Shown here piece by piece: positions 24,792 through 34,052 of a DNA stretch of 64,000 nucleotides. The stretch spans positions 82,337 to 146,336 of the forward strand of contig DHVJ01000030.1 of NCBI GenBank assembly GCA_002412595.1. The letters run 5' to 3'. Each line of letters starts with the position of its first letter. Positions within the stretch are counted from its first letter, which is position 1. Position numbers and translations under genes: made by a program. The notes under the pieces are model-generated. The model ran no database searches and was not told the origin of the DNA. It worked only from the letters and a program-made list of their open reading frames with translations. This stretch comes from Anaerolineaceae bacterium UBA5211. GTDB lineage: Bacteria > Chloroflexota > Anaerolineae > Anaerolineales > Anaerolineaceae.

Positions 24792-26423
24792 TCAGACTAC
24801 CGAGATAAGCAGCCAGGCGGCCAGCGCGAAGAAAAGCACCGCCATGCCAATCTTCACCGCGGCGGCGTGTTTCTGCAGGAAGTTTGTCAACTCTTTAGAG
24901 GTTGTGCCGTAATAGGCCAGGATGAAAACTACCACCAAGGGAAGGATGAAAAGCAGGTTATACAACACCAGGTAGAAAACCGCCCGCAATTTTAATTCCG
25001 GCATGCTGGACACAAAAACGATGGTGGGCAAATAGACCTGACCAGTGCAGGCCAATTCCAGAATGGAGATCAATAATCCGGTTACAAACGCGCCAATATA
25101 ATAGCTGCGGGCGCTGCGTCCTTTGCGGATGACCGAGTTGATGCGCTTGCGCAGCGGGTCAGGCAATTTGAGGGACATATCCTCCAAATTTCCTTTGCGT
25201 GCTTTGAAATAATCAACAATGCTGAAAATACCCAGCCCAAAACAGAGCGCTGCCGTGATAATGTAAACCCAACGCGCTAGTGTATTCAGCAGATCACCCA
25301 TCAGATCCAAGACTTTATAAAGGCCCAGACCAATCACTAGGTAAGCAATGAAGACACCCAGCGTGAAGGACAAACCTACAAGAATGATTTCACGCCCCTT
25401 GCGGCCCGACAAGGTCAAGTAGGAAATAAAGAAAATCAGGGTTGCGAAAGCACAAGGGTTAAGCCCATCCACCAACCCTGCGAATACGACCGTCAGCCAG
25501 CTCATGGAGCGAAAACGCTCTACGATAGTGGAGCTGCCTTCTTCAGGATCGTAGGCATCCCACACTTTAGGCGCACCTTCTTGCTGGTAGCACTGCAAGG
25601 CCGCTTCAACGGCCTCCGGGGTAATTTCGGCTTCGCCAATCCAGGCCTGGTTGCCAATGAACACCGCGGGGGTATGGAAATCAGCCTTGCCGGCGCGCTC
25701 CGCCAGCCAAAGGCCCAGCCCGGGGTGATCATAGACATTGAATTTTTCAACGATCAACTGCGGGTAACGGCTGCGCAGATAGGAAAGGTCAGCCTCCACA
25801 CGGCTGCAGCTGTCACAGCCGGTCTGGTAAAAATATGCCGCATAAATAGGCGCGCCGGTTTCACAAGTCTCGCCGTTATCCAGCGAACAAATTTCAGCGT
25901 TGGCGGCCGCGTTTTCTGCGGAGACAATCGCCGAGGGGTCAAAATCCGGGATATCCGGCCAATCAATACCGCCGGACAAAATTCCGTTTTCCACAATACC
26001 GCGCAAATCGGCTTCAATGACATCCTGACCAATCAATATCTGGTTATCAATAATCAATGTGGGAATCGCGCGTTCTTCCGCCTTAACATTGAAATGTTCC
26101 TCGGAATTGATCAATAGCTCATAGTTATCCGCGTAATCGATTTCAACCAGGCGGATATCCAGTTTGGTGCCAAATTCATCCTGCATGGGCAGCAGCAAGT
26201 TGTTCAATACTTCCAGACAATGCGGGCAATCCTGCGAGTAGAAATACAAGCCGTGAACAGCCGAAGGGTCGCAAGGCAGGGTACCAGCTTCAATCCCCAG
26301 GGTAGCCGGCTGTAACGGGACCGGGGTTGGCTCGTCAAACGACGCCGGTTGGAAAAAGGTCGAAGCTGAAACCAGCCAGGCGCCCAAGATGATCAACCCG
26401 GCCAGAACAATATTTTTACGCAT
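24792..26423 (-). CDS. Double thioredoxin domain fused to CcdA-type thiol transporter
   Basis: 543 residues with an unusual order. After a signal-anchor helix (about 7-21) come two thioredoxin/glutaredoxin-like domains: the first with Cys66-Pro-His-Cys69 and cis-Pro121 ('AIPTLII'), the second with Cys203-Asp-Ser-Cys206 and cis-Pro252 ('HTPAVFI'). From about 305 a six-helix CcdA/DsbD-beta domain follows, with its pair of membrane cysteines in 'GLNPCAF' (Cys324) and 'LACTGQVY' (Cys459). Electrons would pass from cytoplasmic thioredoxin through the membrane domain to the two outer domains and on to extracellular thiol substrates. DsbD has the reverse type of arrangement. ATG with AGAGGTGATG upstream. 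No cytochrome c genes are nearby. Confidence 0.88.
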   Translation of the reverse strand: MRKNIVLAGLIILGAWLVSASTFFQPASFDEPTPVPLQPATLGIEAGTLPCDPSAVHGLYFYSQDCPHCLEVLNNLLLPMQDEFGTKLDIRLVEIDYADNYELLINSEEHFNVKAEERAIPTLIIDNQILIGQDVIEADLRGIVENGILSGGIDWPDIPDFDPSAIVSAENAAANAEICSLDNGETCETGAPIYAAYFYQTGCDSCSRVEADLSYLRSRYPQLIVEKFNVYDHPGLGLWLAERAGKADFHTPAVFIGNQAWIGEAEITPEAVEAALQCYQQEGAPKVWDAYDPEEGSSTIVERFRSMSWLTVVFAGLVDGLNPCAFATLIFFISYLTLSGRKGREIILVGLSFTLGVFIAYLVIGLGLYKVLDLMGDLLNTLARWVYIITAALCFGLGIFSIVDYFKARKGNLEDMSLKLPDPLRKRINSVIRKGRSARSYYIGAFVTGLLISILELACTGQVYLPTIVFVSSMPELKLRAVFYLVLYNLLFILPLVVVFILAYYGTTSKELTNFLQKHAAAVKIGMAVLFFALAAWLLISVV

Positions 26424-26503
26424 AAAATCATCACCTCTACTGAAAATGCAGAATCCTAATCATAATCGATTTTACAATCGTTGTTAGTCGTGAAAATCGC
26501 TGC

Positions 26504-27832
26504 TTATTCAGGAAAGAGTTTCGAAAACGCGAGCGGGGCATATTTCCGCACAGTATCCGAACTAATAGCATTTTCCTTGCAGATAGCCGCGTAAAGATCC
26601 ACACTTGGCCGGCGGATTCGCTGCTGCGTGTCCACATCCAGGCCCCACAAGCCAAAGCGCTGTGTCCAGCCGCGTTCCCATTCAAAGTTATCGATCTGCG
26701 ACCAGTGAAAATAACCTTTGATGTTCCAATTGAAATTGGCTACCCGCCAAATTTCATGCAGGTGCTGCACGGTGTAAGACGGTCGCATGGAATCGGTGGA
26801 ATCCTCCACACCATTCTCGGTGATGTAGATAGGCAGTTTGAATTTATGCGCCCATTTCAAGGCTGCGGCCATGCCGCGCGGCAGGTTGGCGATGAAACCC
26901 GTCTCGCTCAATTCGGCGTCTTTTGGAAAGAAGCGCCGGCTGAGGATCTTGCTGAAAGCCAGGGGTTTAAAAATCACCCTTTCCAGAGAATAATAATTCA
27001 CGCCTGCAAAGTCCTGCGTGCCGATCGCTTCCGGGACAGCTTCGCTCTTCAGCGCGAAACGCAGGCGGCCGCTCACCAGCGCGTTGGAAAAGGCGTCATT
27101 GAAGCTGGCCGATTGGAATTTAGCGATCCAAATATCCGGGAGGAACCAGGGGCGTGCCGGTTCAAAACCACGGTAATTTTTGGCATACCCCACCTCTGCA
27201 TGGGGTTGAAGTTCATGAATAATACGATAAGCAGCCGCGTGCCCTTTCAGCAAGTTGCACATTACTCGAAAAGCAGCTCCTAAATCGGATTTTCCGGGCG
27301 GGAAATTGCCTTCAATATACCCACCGGTCACATATACGGCCGGTTCGTTGATGGTTACCCACAAATCCACCAAATCGCACAGCCCGCTCACGACTTTGCG
27401 CACGTAATCAGCGAAATACTGTGGTGCCTGGTCATCCTCCCAACCGCCGCGGTCATACAACCACAGCGGGTCGGTGAAATGGTGCAGTGTGACCATGGGC
27501 TTGAGGCCGAGCTTGAGCATACCTTTGATGATCTGGCGGTAGTGCTCCAAAGCCTCGTCATCCCAGCGGTCGGGCGCGGGCTGAATGCGGCTCCATTCAA
27601 TGGACAGCCGGTGAGAATTCTGCCCATCATTGGCTGCATTCTGCAAATCTTCCTTCCAGCGGCCGTTCCACCAATCACAGGCCAACCCGCTTTTCTGGCC
27701 ATCAATGATACGCCCAGGTTCATTCTCCCAGGCATACCAGTTATTGTTGGTGTTGCCCCCTTCTACCTGATGTGAAGAGGTAGCTGTACCCCACAAAAAA
27801 CCTTCAGGAAAACGATATATCGCGTCCGGCAT
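26504..27832 (-). CDS. Glycoside hydrolase family 1 beta-glycosidase
   Basis: 442-residue retaining beta-glucosidase/beta-galactosidase. 'FPEGFLWGTATSSHQVEGG' is the GH1 N-terminus, the acid/base is Glu163 in 'TINEPAVY', and the nucleophile Glu339 in 'YITENGVED'; 'HFDNFEW'-like 'QIDNFEWERGW' and 'RFGLWGLD' complete the family fingerprint. No signal peptide, so it acts in the cytoplasm on imported disaccharides or glycosides. GGAGGA is 6 bases before the ATG at 27832, so a TTG at 27847, which would put this site inside the protein, is rejected. It ends 80 bp upstream of the CcdA fusion gene and is divergent from glycogen phosphorylase. Confidence 0.95.
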   Translation of the reverse strand: MPDAIYRFPEGFLWGTATSSHQVEGGNTNNNWYAWENEPGRIIDGQKSGLACDWWNGRWKEDLQNAANDGQNSHRLSIEWSRIQPAPDRWDDEALEHYRQIIKGMLKLGLKPMVTLHHFTDPLWLYDRGGWEDDQAPQYFADYVRKVVSGLCDLVDLWVTINEPAVYVTGGYIEGNFPPGKSDLGAAFRVMCNLLKGHAAAYRIIHELQPHAEVGYAKNYRGFEPARPWFLPDIWIAKFQSASFNDAFSNALVSGRLRFALKSEAVPEAIGTQDFAGVNYYSLERVIFKPLAFSKILSRRFFPKDAELSETGFIANLPRGMAAALKWAHKFKLPIYITENGVEDSTDSMRPSYTVQHLHEIWRVANFNWNIKGYFHWSQIDNFEWERGWTQRFGLWGLDVDTQQRIRRPSVDLYAAICKENAISSDTVRKYAPLAFSKLFPE

Positions 27833-28080
27833 GGAAGATCCTCCCAATGATCAAATCGATTTTTAATCTTATTATAAAATACACATCCAGCAGCCTTTTT
27901 TTACTTTTATATATTTTCTGCCGCTCAGCAGGGTTTGTAAAATCTTCATAAAAAGACAACCTTTTGAAAAATTCAATATATAATAGCGATTCGCATCTGT
28001 CGGGGCTATCGATAAGGTAAAATGATAAGAAAGTATGGTAAAAACACGCGCTGTTTTTTTTAGCCAGGAGCATGAAACCA

Positions 28081-30246
28081 ATGACTAACAACTTCCAAAA
28101 AGTTTTCCCCAACCACTTCAAATTACCCGGAAAAATAAAAAGGCTGGGTGATTTAGCTTATAACTTATGGTGGGTGTGGAACCCAAGCGGGCTGCGTTTG
28201 TACCCAACCTTGGACCGCCGGCTGTGGGAGAAAACCGAACACAACCCAATCGCTTTCCTGCATCAAATTGAAGCGCAGAAATTGAAAGATGCCGCCAACG
28301 ACCGTTACTTTTTGGAAGAATATGAGCGCGTCATGGCCGAGTTCGACAGCTACATGGCAGGGAAAGACACCTGGTTCGAACAGCAATATCCCGAATTAAA
28401 AGACCGTCAGATAGCATATTTTTCATTTGAATTCGGTTTACACGAATCCATGCCATTCTATGCCGGCGGCTTGGGTATTCTGGCCGGCGATCATTTAAAA
28501 GAAGCCAGCGATCTGGGAATCCCCATTGTGGGCGTCGGTTTCATTTATAAACAGGGTTATTTCGTTCAAAAAATCACCGAAGATGGCTGGCAGGAAACCA
28601 GTTACTATCACTTCAATTTCGAAGAGATGCCCATTATTGCCCTGACCGGTAAAGACGGCAAACCGCTGACCGTTTCGGTTGACCTGCCCGGACGGACCGT
28701 TTTCGCGCGCATTTGGATGCTGCAGGTTGGGCGTGTCCCGCTTTATCTATTAGACAGCAGCATTCCGCAAAACCAGACCAACGACCGCCATTTAACTTCG
28801 CGGCTTTACAGCAGCGACCTGGAGATCAGGATTTCGCAGGAAATTTTGCTGGGTATGGGCGGCGTGCGCGCGCTGCGTCTATTGGGCTACAATCCAGATT
28901 TATGGCATATGAACGAAGGCCACTCTGCCTTCCTGACGCTGGAGAATGTGCGCGAGCAGGTCGCCGGGGGTATGAAATTTGAAGAAGCAGTCGAAAAATT
29001 GCGCAGCACAAACATCTTTACGACCCATACACCAGTGCCGGCAGGCAATGACCAATTTCCCATCTGGTTGATCGATAAATTCTTCCCCAGCTATTGGGAA
29101 GAAATGCACCTGACCCGCGACCAATTCATTGAGCTGGGCAAGCAAACCCAATCCTGGGGAGAGACCTTCAGCATGCCGGTTTTGGCGCTGCACCTTTCTG
29201 AACGCTGTAACGCCGTCTCCGAACTGCACGGTGAAGTGGCACGCGATATGTGGAACTTCCTTTGGCCGGAACGCGAAGCGAAGGACGTGCCCATCCAAAG
29301 TATCACCAACGGCGTGCATATGAGTTTCTGGCTAGCGCGCCGCATCCGGCTGCTGTTTGACCGCTACCTAGGCATGGATTGGATGGATCACATGGATGAT
29401 CCGGACCTGTGGACACGAGTGGAGCAAATCCCCGACCTGGAGCTTTGGGACGTCAAGCGCCACCTGAAGCGTAAATTGATCAATTACGCCATCGAGAACG
29501 CCCGCAGCCACTGGCAGAGCGGCAAGCGCGCCGCCAGTCAGGTGTTGGTGGACGGCGTTATGCTGGATCAATATTCCCTGACCATTGGATTCGCGCGCCG
29601 TTTTGCAACATACAAACGCGCAGACCTGCTCTTCAGCGACTATGAAAGGCTGCTGCGTTTGATCAACGATCAGGACCGGCCGGTACAGATCATCCTGGCC
29701 GGTAAGGCTCATCCGGCTGATGAACCCGGAAAACTGATCATCCAGAAGGTATATCGCATGGCCAAAGACCCGCGCAGCGCCGGGCGCATTGTCTTCCTGG
29801 AAGATTATGATCTGAACATTGCCCGCCTGCTGGTGCAGGGTGTGGACGTATGGTTGAATACGCCGCGCCGGCCGAATGAAGCCTCCGGGACATCCGGCAT
29901 GAAAGCCGCTTTAAACGGCACCCTGAATTTCTCTGTACTGGATGGTTGGTGGCGGGAAGGATTCAACGGCAGCAATGGCTGGGCTATCGGGAATGACACG
30001 GATTATGATGACCCTAACAAACAGGATGAAGTGGATGCGGCCAGCCTCTACAACACCCTGGAAAACGAGATCATCCCGCTTTATTACCAAACGCGCTCTA
30101 TGGGAGATGCGTCCCCGCAGTGGATTGGCAAGATCAAAGAAAATATGCGTTCTCTTTCATGGCAATTCAATACCCGGCGGATGATTAAAGAGTACATGAA
30201 CAAGATGTATCTGCCTGCTTTTAAAGAAAATGAAAAACAAGACTAA
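28081..30246 (+). CDS. glgP: Alpha-glucan (glycogen) phosphorylase, short type
   Basis: 721-residue GT35 enzyme releasing glucose 1-phosphate from glycogen or maltodextrin with PLP. It begins with the 'LPGKIKRLGDLAYNLWWVWNP' region of the short thermophile/archaeal-type phosphorylases (DUF3417 N-terminus), carries 'FSFEFGLHESMPFYAGGLG', 'WHMNEGHSAF', 'TTHTPVPAGND', and the PLP lysine segment 'NEASGTSGMKAALNG'. The AGGAG site ends 10 bases before ATG 28081 but only 1 base before ATG 28072, so 28081 is the better start. Acts in the cytoplasm; a GH1 glucosidase lies divergently upstream, so this is a small carbohydrate-use region. Confidence 0.95.
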   Translation: MTNNFQKVFPNHFKLPGKIKRLGDLAYNLWWVWNPSGLRLYPTLDRRLWEKTEHNPIAFLHQIEAQKLKDAANDRYFLEEYERVMAEFDSYMAGKDTWFEQQYPELKDRQIAYFSFEFGLHESMPFYAGGLGILAGDHLKEASDLGIPIVGVGFIYKQGYFVQKITEDGWQETSYYHFNFEEMPIIALTGKDGKPLTVSVDLPGRTVFARIWMLQVGRVPLYLLDSSIPQNQTNDRHLTSRLYSSDLEIRISQEILLGMGGVRALRLLGYNPDLWHMNEGHSAFLTLENVREQVAGGMKFEEAVEKLRSTNIFTTHTPVPAGNDQFPIWLIDKFFPSYWEEMHLTRDQFIELGKQTQSWGETFSMPVLALHLSERCNAVSELHGEVARDMWNFLWPEREAKDVPIQSITNGVHMSFWLARRIRLLFDRYLGMDWMDHMDDPDLWTRVEQIPDLELWDVKRHLKRKLINYAIENARSHWQSGKRAASQVLVDGVMLDQYSLTIGFARRFATYKRADLLFSDYERLLRLINDQDRPVQIILAGKAHPADEPGKLIIQKVYRMAKDPRSAGRIVFLEDYDLNIARLLVQGVDVWLNTPRRPNEASGTSGMKAALNGTLNFSVLDGWWREGFNGSNGWAIGNDTDYDDPNKQDEVDAASLYNTLENEIIPLYYQTRSMGDASPQWIGKIKENMRSLSWQFNTRRMIKEYMNKMYLPAFKENEKQD

Positions 30247-30269
30247 TATACACATTTGAGAGATTGATT

Positions 30270-30800
30270 ATGGAAGCATTTTTAGCGACACAAAATATTT
30301 GGGTAGTTGCCGGATTTATATTCATTTCACGCGTGCTTAACATGGCCCTGGATACAGTGCGGATGCTGACTGTTATGCGCGGCATGCGTTCAATCACCTG
30401 GATCCTGGGCGTATTACAGACCATGCTCTTCGTGGTTGCACTGGGCTCCGTCATGAACGACCTTAGCAACCCGATAAAAATTCTGGCCTATTCAATTGGT
30501 TTCGCCACCGGCAATGTAATCGGCATGAACATTGAAAAACGACTGGCTTTTGGTTTTATTAATATGACCATCATTAGCTCATTGCGTGGTCAGGAACTGG
30601 CCGAAAAATTACGCAGCCAGGGGCACGCCGTCACGGAAATCCCCGCACGTGGGAAAGACGGCAGCGTTGAAATTTTGGAATGCAGCGTACAGCGGAAATT
30701 TGCTCCAGAAGTACAGAAAACTGTTTTAGAAAGCGACCCCAGCGCATTTATCACATCAAGAGATATACAAAAAATTTGGCGGGGTTATTGGCGTGAGTAA
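30270..30800 (+). CDS. UPF0316/DUF2179 membrane protein
   Basis: 176 residues. Three hydrophobic helices in the first 85 residues ('NIWVVAGFIFISRVLNMALDT', 'ITWILGVLQTMLFVVALG', 'ILAYSIGFATGNVIGM') precede a cytoplasmic DUF2179-like domain. The 'SRVLNMALDTVRMLTVMRG' segment is the recognisable UPF0316 signature. Function unknown. ATG 30270 is chosen; an in-frame TTG two codons earlier is possible. It begins 23 bp after glgP, so both may share a transcript, and ends in a strong terminator. Confidence 0.85.
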   Translation: MEAFLATQNIWVVAGFIFISRVLNMALDTVRMLTVMRGMRSITWILGVLQTMLFVVALGSVMNDLSNPIKILAYSIGFATGNVIGMNIEKRLAFGFINMTIISSLRGQELAEKLRSQGHAVTEIPARGKDGSVEILECSVQRKFAPEVQKTVLESDPSAFITSRDIQKIWRGYWRE

Positions 30801-30834
30801 AAAAAAGAGACCGGTGAGACCGGTCTCTTTTTTT
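30801..30834. terminator. Bidirectional intrinsic terminator
   Basis: AAAGAGACCGGT/ACCGGTCTCTTT stem with a GAG loop, A run on the left and T7 on the right. It lies between convergent genes and even touches the stop codon of the minus-strand gene at 30835. Confidence 0.9.
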
Positions 30835-31140
30835 CTAATTTACTTGCTTCCTGATGGAAATCAGGAAAATCCCTACACTGATCATCGTAAGAAAAGTACC
30901 CGTTCCCAGTAGGATCGTATGTAAATTCCCGTTCAACAGAAGATCTGTCAAACCATCAGTTTCAGCGCCGGATGGATATCCTCCAGATGATTGATCGTCC
31001 AAATTCTGGTTATGTTGAACCGCCGCTTGCATTTTTGCCAATTGATCATTGCGATAAAGGCCTACTGTGATTCCTAAAACAATCCCCATTATTCCCAATA
31101 CCAGCAAGATGATCATGACTGTATTAAATGCTTTGCTCAT
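30835..31140 (-). CDS. Small two-helix membrane protein, unknown
   Basis: 101 residues: a first helix 'TVMIILLVLGIMGIVLGITVGL', a polar Gln/Asn/Ser/Gly loop of about 40 residues, and a second helix 'ILLGTGTFLTMISVGIFLIS' ending in 'IRKQVN'. No family recognised. Topology with both ends cytoplasmic puts the polar loop outside. It is downstream of the efflux operon, separated from it by a hairpin, and may be a separate unit. The stop codon directly abuts a bidirectional terminator. Confidence 0.7.
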   Translation of the reverse strand: MSKAFNTVMIILLVLGIMGIVLGITVGLYRNDQLAKMQAAVQHNQNLDDQSSGGYPSGAETDGLTDLLLNGNLHTILLGTGTFLTMISVGIFLISIRKQVN

Positions 31141-31202
31141 TCCTCATCCTTTATCAAATTAATGAATAAATCCAAATTTCCTGAAATAAATATAAATTTC
31201 TG

Positions 31203-31234
31203 AAAGAGACTGGAGAAAACTCCAGCCTCTTTTT
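31203..31234 (-). terminator. Terminator of the efflux operon
   Basis: Arms AGAG-CTGGAG and CTCCAG-CTCT pair with a single mismatch around an AAAA loop, 38 bases after the stop of the last efflux gene. The T tract on the minus strand is short, so termination may be partial. Confidence 0.6.
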
Positions 31235-31271
31235 GATTCGTGTAATAGTGGTACTACAAAAATCTTAGCGC

Positions 31272-32756
31272 TTAGCGGAGGCCGCGCATAGCGCCGCCTA
31301 ACATACCGCCGCCGCCTAATCCGCCGCCCATGCCGCCAAATTGACTGGAGGACGTCGTTGAATTGAATATGACCACCTCATCGCCCTCTCCAATGCCTTC
31401 CCCGGTAACAACCGTGTAAACATCCGATTTAGCGCCAACTTCCACTGCAACCATGTTGATGCTGCCATCATCACCAACGAGGGCAATAGCATCTGAACCA
31501 TCTTCAGCAGTTGTCACAGCTTGATTGGGCACCAACAAGGCATCTTCAGCCTGATCGACCAAGATGCTGACCACAGCGGTAAAACCGGGTTTCACATCTT
31601 CATCCGCATCTTCCAATTTCAAATCAACGGCATATTGAACCACGCCGTTGGAATTGGCCTCGCCTGAAGATGAAATTGTTTGGATAAAACCGGTGTATTC
31701 TTTCTTGGCAATCGCATCAAATGTAATGACCGCTTCCTGCCCAACTTGGATCTTGTTGATATCATCCTGTCCAACATTCACTCTGACGAGCAGGTTGTCC
31801 AAATTATCCAGGCGCACTGCCACAGTTTGGCTATCAACTAATTCGCCGGCCACCGTGGAAATAGCAGTCACCGTCCCAGTAAAGGGAGCAATTATCTTGG
31901 CTTCATCAATCTTATTTTGCAGGACCTGAACTTGTGCCTGTGCAGCACTGATTTCTTCGCTTTGATCGACATAGCGGTTGTACGCTACTCTGGCTTCAGC
32001 TACTGCTGCAACCTGCTGATCATACTCAATGAAATCCGTTTCCACAGCGATATCAAAAGGAATGCCGATAATCTGGTTGAGCGCACGCAGTAAGCTATCG
32101 CGTTTTAATTTACCGTCCTGTAAATCTTCATAAGCTTCAACGCGCGCGGGATCATTTTCATCCAGTGATTTCACCGCGTCGTAAGTATCTTCCAACACCC
32201 AGACTTCAGCGCGAGCTGCGTAGTAGTTATCCCACACAGCGTCAACTCTTTCTTCTGAGGACTGCCCATAATTCCAAGCCAGTTTATCAGCATGTTTATT
32301 GATGAGCATTTTTTCTTCGTAAACCACAGTATTTAAAGCATCCTGGTAATCGATGTCCGTGTTAACCAACAGGTCAAGTGTCTCCTGCGCATCCAGAATC
32401 TCTGTGTACGCATTCAGAATATCAGTGTCCTGAGAGGAGGGTTCAAGTTCCATGAGAACATCTCCTTTTTGGACCAAATCACCCACACTGATGGTGAACT
32501 CACCCACAACACCGTCTGAATTCCAAACCAATCTTTGTGAAGGCTGTGCCTCCAGTGTTCCGTAGGAATCTACTGTTTCTGTAATTGAGCCGACGGTCAC
32601 CGTTCCGAACTGTAATTGGATTTCACTATCGTCCTGATTAAACATAGGTAGTATCACCGTGAAACCCAGAATCAGTACTAGCAGAACACTGCCGATAATC
32701 CAGAACAACTTTTTGTGGGTCGCTAAGAAGTTACCAAATTTATTTTCTTTTTCCAT
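31272..32756 (-). CDS. Efflux adaptor protein (HlyD/MacA-like), second copy
   Basis: 494 residues. One N-terminal membrane helix (about 12-35), barrel-sandwich/lipoyl halves separated by a long coiled-coil hairpin (about 95-235), then beta-barrel and membrane-proximal domains with 'GFTAVVSILVDQAEDALLVPNQAV'. It ends in a Gly/Met-rich tail ('GGMGGGLGGGGMLGG'). This is the periplasmic or extracytoplasmic adaptor of MacAB-type exporters. It is paralogous to the first gene of the operon and is separated from the permease by 63 bp containing a perfect 12-bp hairpin. ATG 32756 is preferred to an in-frame TTG at 32765; the ribosome site is weak in either case. Confidence 0.88.
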   Translation of the reverse strand: MEKENKFGNFLATHKKLFWIIGSVLLVLILGFTVILPMFNQDDSEIQLQFGTVTVGSITETVDSYGTLEAQPSQRLVWNSDGVVGEFTISVGDLVQKGDVLMELEPSSQDTDILNAYTEILDAQETLDLLVNTDIDYQDALNTVVYEEKMLINKHADKLAWNYGQSSEERVDAVWDNYYAARAEVWVLEDTYDAVKSLDENDPARVEAYEDLQDGKLKRDSLLRALNQIIGIPFDIAVETDFIEYDQQVAAVAEARVAYNRYVDQSEEISAAQAQVQVLQNKIDEAKIIAPFTGTVTAISTVAGELVDSQTVAVRLDNLDNLLVRVNVGQDDINKIQVGQEAVITFDAIAKKEYTGFIQTISSSGEANSNGVVQYAVDLKLEDADEDVKPGFTAVVSILVDQAEDALLVPNQAVTTAEDGSDAIALVGDDGSINMVAVEVGAKSDVYTVVTGEGIGEGDEVVIFNSTTSSSQFGGMGGGLGGGGMLGGAMRGLR

Positions 32757-32783
32757 ATAAATCAACCCATTTCTTTTAATCGA

Positions 32784-32810
32784 CCGGCAAGGCGTTAAAC
32801 GCCTTGCCGG
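32784..32810. repeat. Perfect 12-bp intercistronic hairpin
   Basis: CCGGCAAGGCGT (32784-32795) and its exact complement (32799-32810) with a TAA loop, between the permease stop and the second adaptor gene. No T run follows on the minus strand, so it is more likely an mRNA stability or processing element, or a leaky attenuator, than a terminator. Confidence 0.75.
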
Positions 32811-32819
32811 CGACCTTAT

Positions 32820-34052
32820 TTATTCTGTCCGCAGTGCTTCCACCGGTTCCAGTTTCGCAGCACGGCTGGCCGGGTAGATACCAAAGACCAAACCTACCGC
32901 AACGGAGAAACCGACTGCCATCAATATTGAACCGAATGTAATTTCCGGATTCAGGCTGTAGCTTGATGCTGCAGCAATATTCTTGATGAGCCCTGCCAAA
33001 CCATAAGCCAATACAACCCCAATGAGTCCACCGATCAACCCAATAATGAGTGACTCGGTCATGAACTGCATCAAAATATCATTGTTCCTGGCACCCACTG
33101 CTTTACGCAAACCAATTTCTTTTGTGCGCTCGATCACCGATACCAGCATAATGTTCATGATGCCGATACCGCCAACCAACAGTGAGATTGCCGCGATGCC
33201 GCCTAGGAAGATCGTCAACACACCGGTGATCGATGAGGCTGCATCAGTCATTGTCTCCTGAGACAGGATACTGAAATCATCATCTTCATCCGAGCTGATG
33301 CTGTGCCTGGAGCGCAGGATCGAGGAAATTTCGCTGACTGCACTATCAATGGATTCCGAATCCACAGCCGAAACTGAAATCATATTTACCTCGTCATTGG
33401 CATTTGAACGCGCCACCAGACGGGAAAATGCGGTTGTGATTGGAACGATAATTTGATCATCCGACGATCCAATTGCAGTACCACCGGAAGCTTCCAATAT
33501 TCCGACCACTTCATAGAGCATGTTGCCTATGCGGATCTTTTGGCCGATTACACCAACACTTGCCCCAAACAAATCATCAACCACATCGCTGCCTAATACA
33601 GCTACAGTCGAATTGGCATCGATATCCGCTTCACTAATGAAGCGGCCTGTGGACACAGTTTTATTGCGAACTGTTGCAAAGTCAGGTGTCACACCGATGA
33701 TCGTGGTCGAAGTACTATTATCACCATATACGACTGTTCGAGAAGTGTTCACCGAAGGTGCCACCGCTAAAACAGAAGGTGCTCCACCGGATTCTACCAG
33801 GGCTTCCGCATCCGCCAGCGTTAATGCCTGCGGGTTGCTGTTATTGTCCGAGTATGTCCTGGATATATAAATCAAATTAGTACCCATGGATTCAATCGAA
33901 CTGGTGATAGATGAGGAGGCGCCCTCGCCGATTGCCGTCATGGAGAGCACTGCAGCCACACCGATAACGATACCCAGCATCGTCAGTGCAGTGCGCAGCT
34001 TGTTTGATGCCAGGCTCTCGACGGCCTCTTTTAATACTCTCCAGCTATTCAT
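32820..34052 (-). CDS. ABC transporter permease, MacB/FtsX-like
   Basis: 410 residues. A first helix 'NKLRTALTMLGIVIGVAAVLSM' near the N-terminus, a large extracytoplasmic MacB-type domain (about 40-270), then three C-terminal helices in the FtsX domain ('IAAISLLVGGIGIMNIMLVSVIERTKEIGLRKAVGA' is its hallmark, given in outline). It works with the ATPase encoded immediately upstream and the adaptors. ATG 34052 is preferred because a GGAAGGG site lies 6 bases before it; an upstream in-frame ATG at 34067 would contain that site. The start overlaps the ATPase gene by 8 bases. Substrates of this class include macrolides, peptides and lipoproteins. Confidence 0.92.
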   Translation of the reverse strand: MNSWRVLKEAVESLASNKLRTALTMLGIVIGVAAVLSMTAIGEGASSSITSSIESMGTNLIYISRTYSDNNSNPQALTLADAEALVESGGAPSVLAVAPSVNTSRTVVYGDNSTSTTIIGVTPDFATVRNKTVSTGRFISEADIDANSTVAVLGSDVVDDLFGASVGVIGQKIRIGNMLYEVVGILEASGGTAIGSSDDQIIVPITTAFSRLVARSNANDEVNMISVSAVDSESIDSAVSEISSILRSRHSISSDEDDDFSILSQETMTDAASSITGVLTIFLGGIAAISLLVGGIGIMNIMLVSVIERTKEIGLRKAVGARNNDILMQFMTESLIIGLIGGLIGVVLAYGLAGLIKNIAAASSYSLNPEITFGSILMAVGFSVAVGLVFGIYPASRAAKLEPVEALRTE

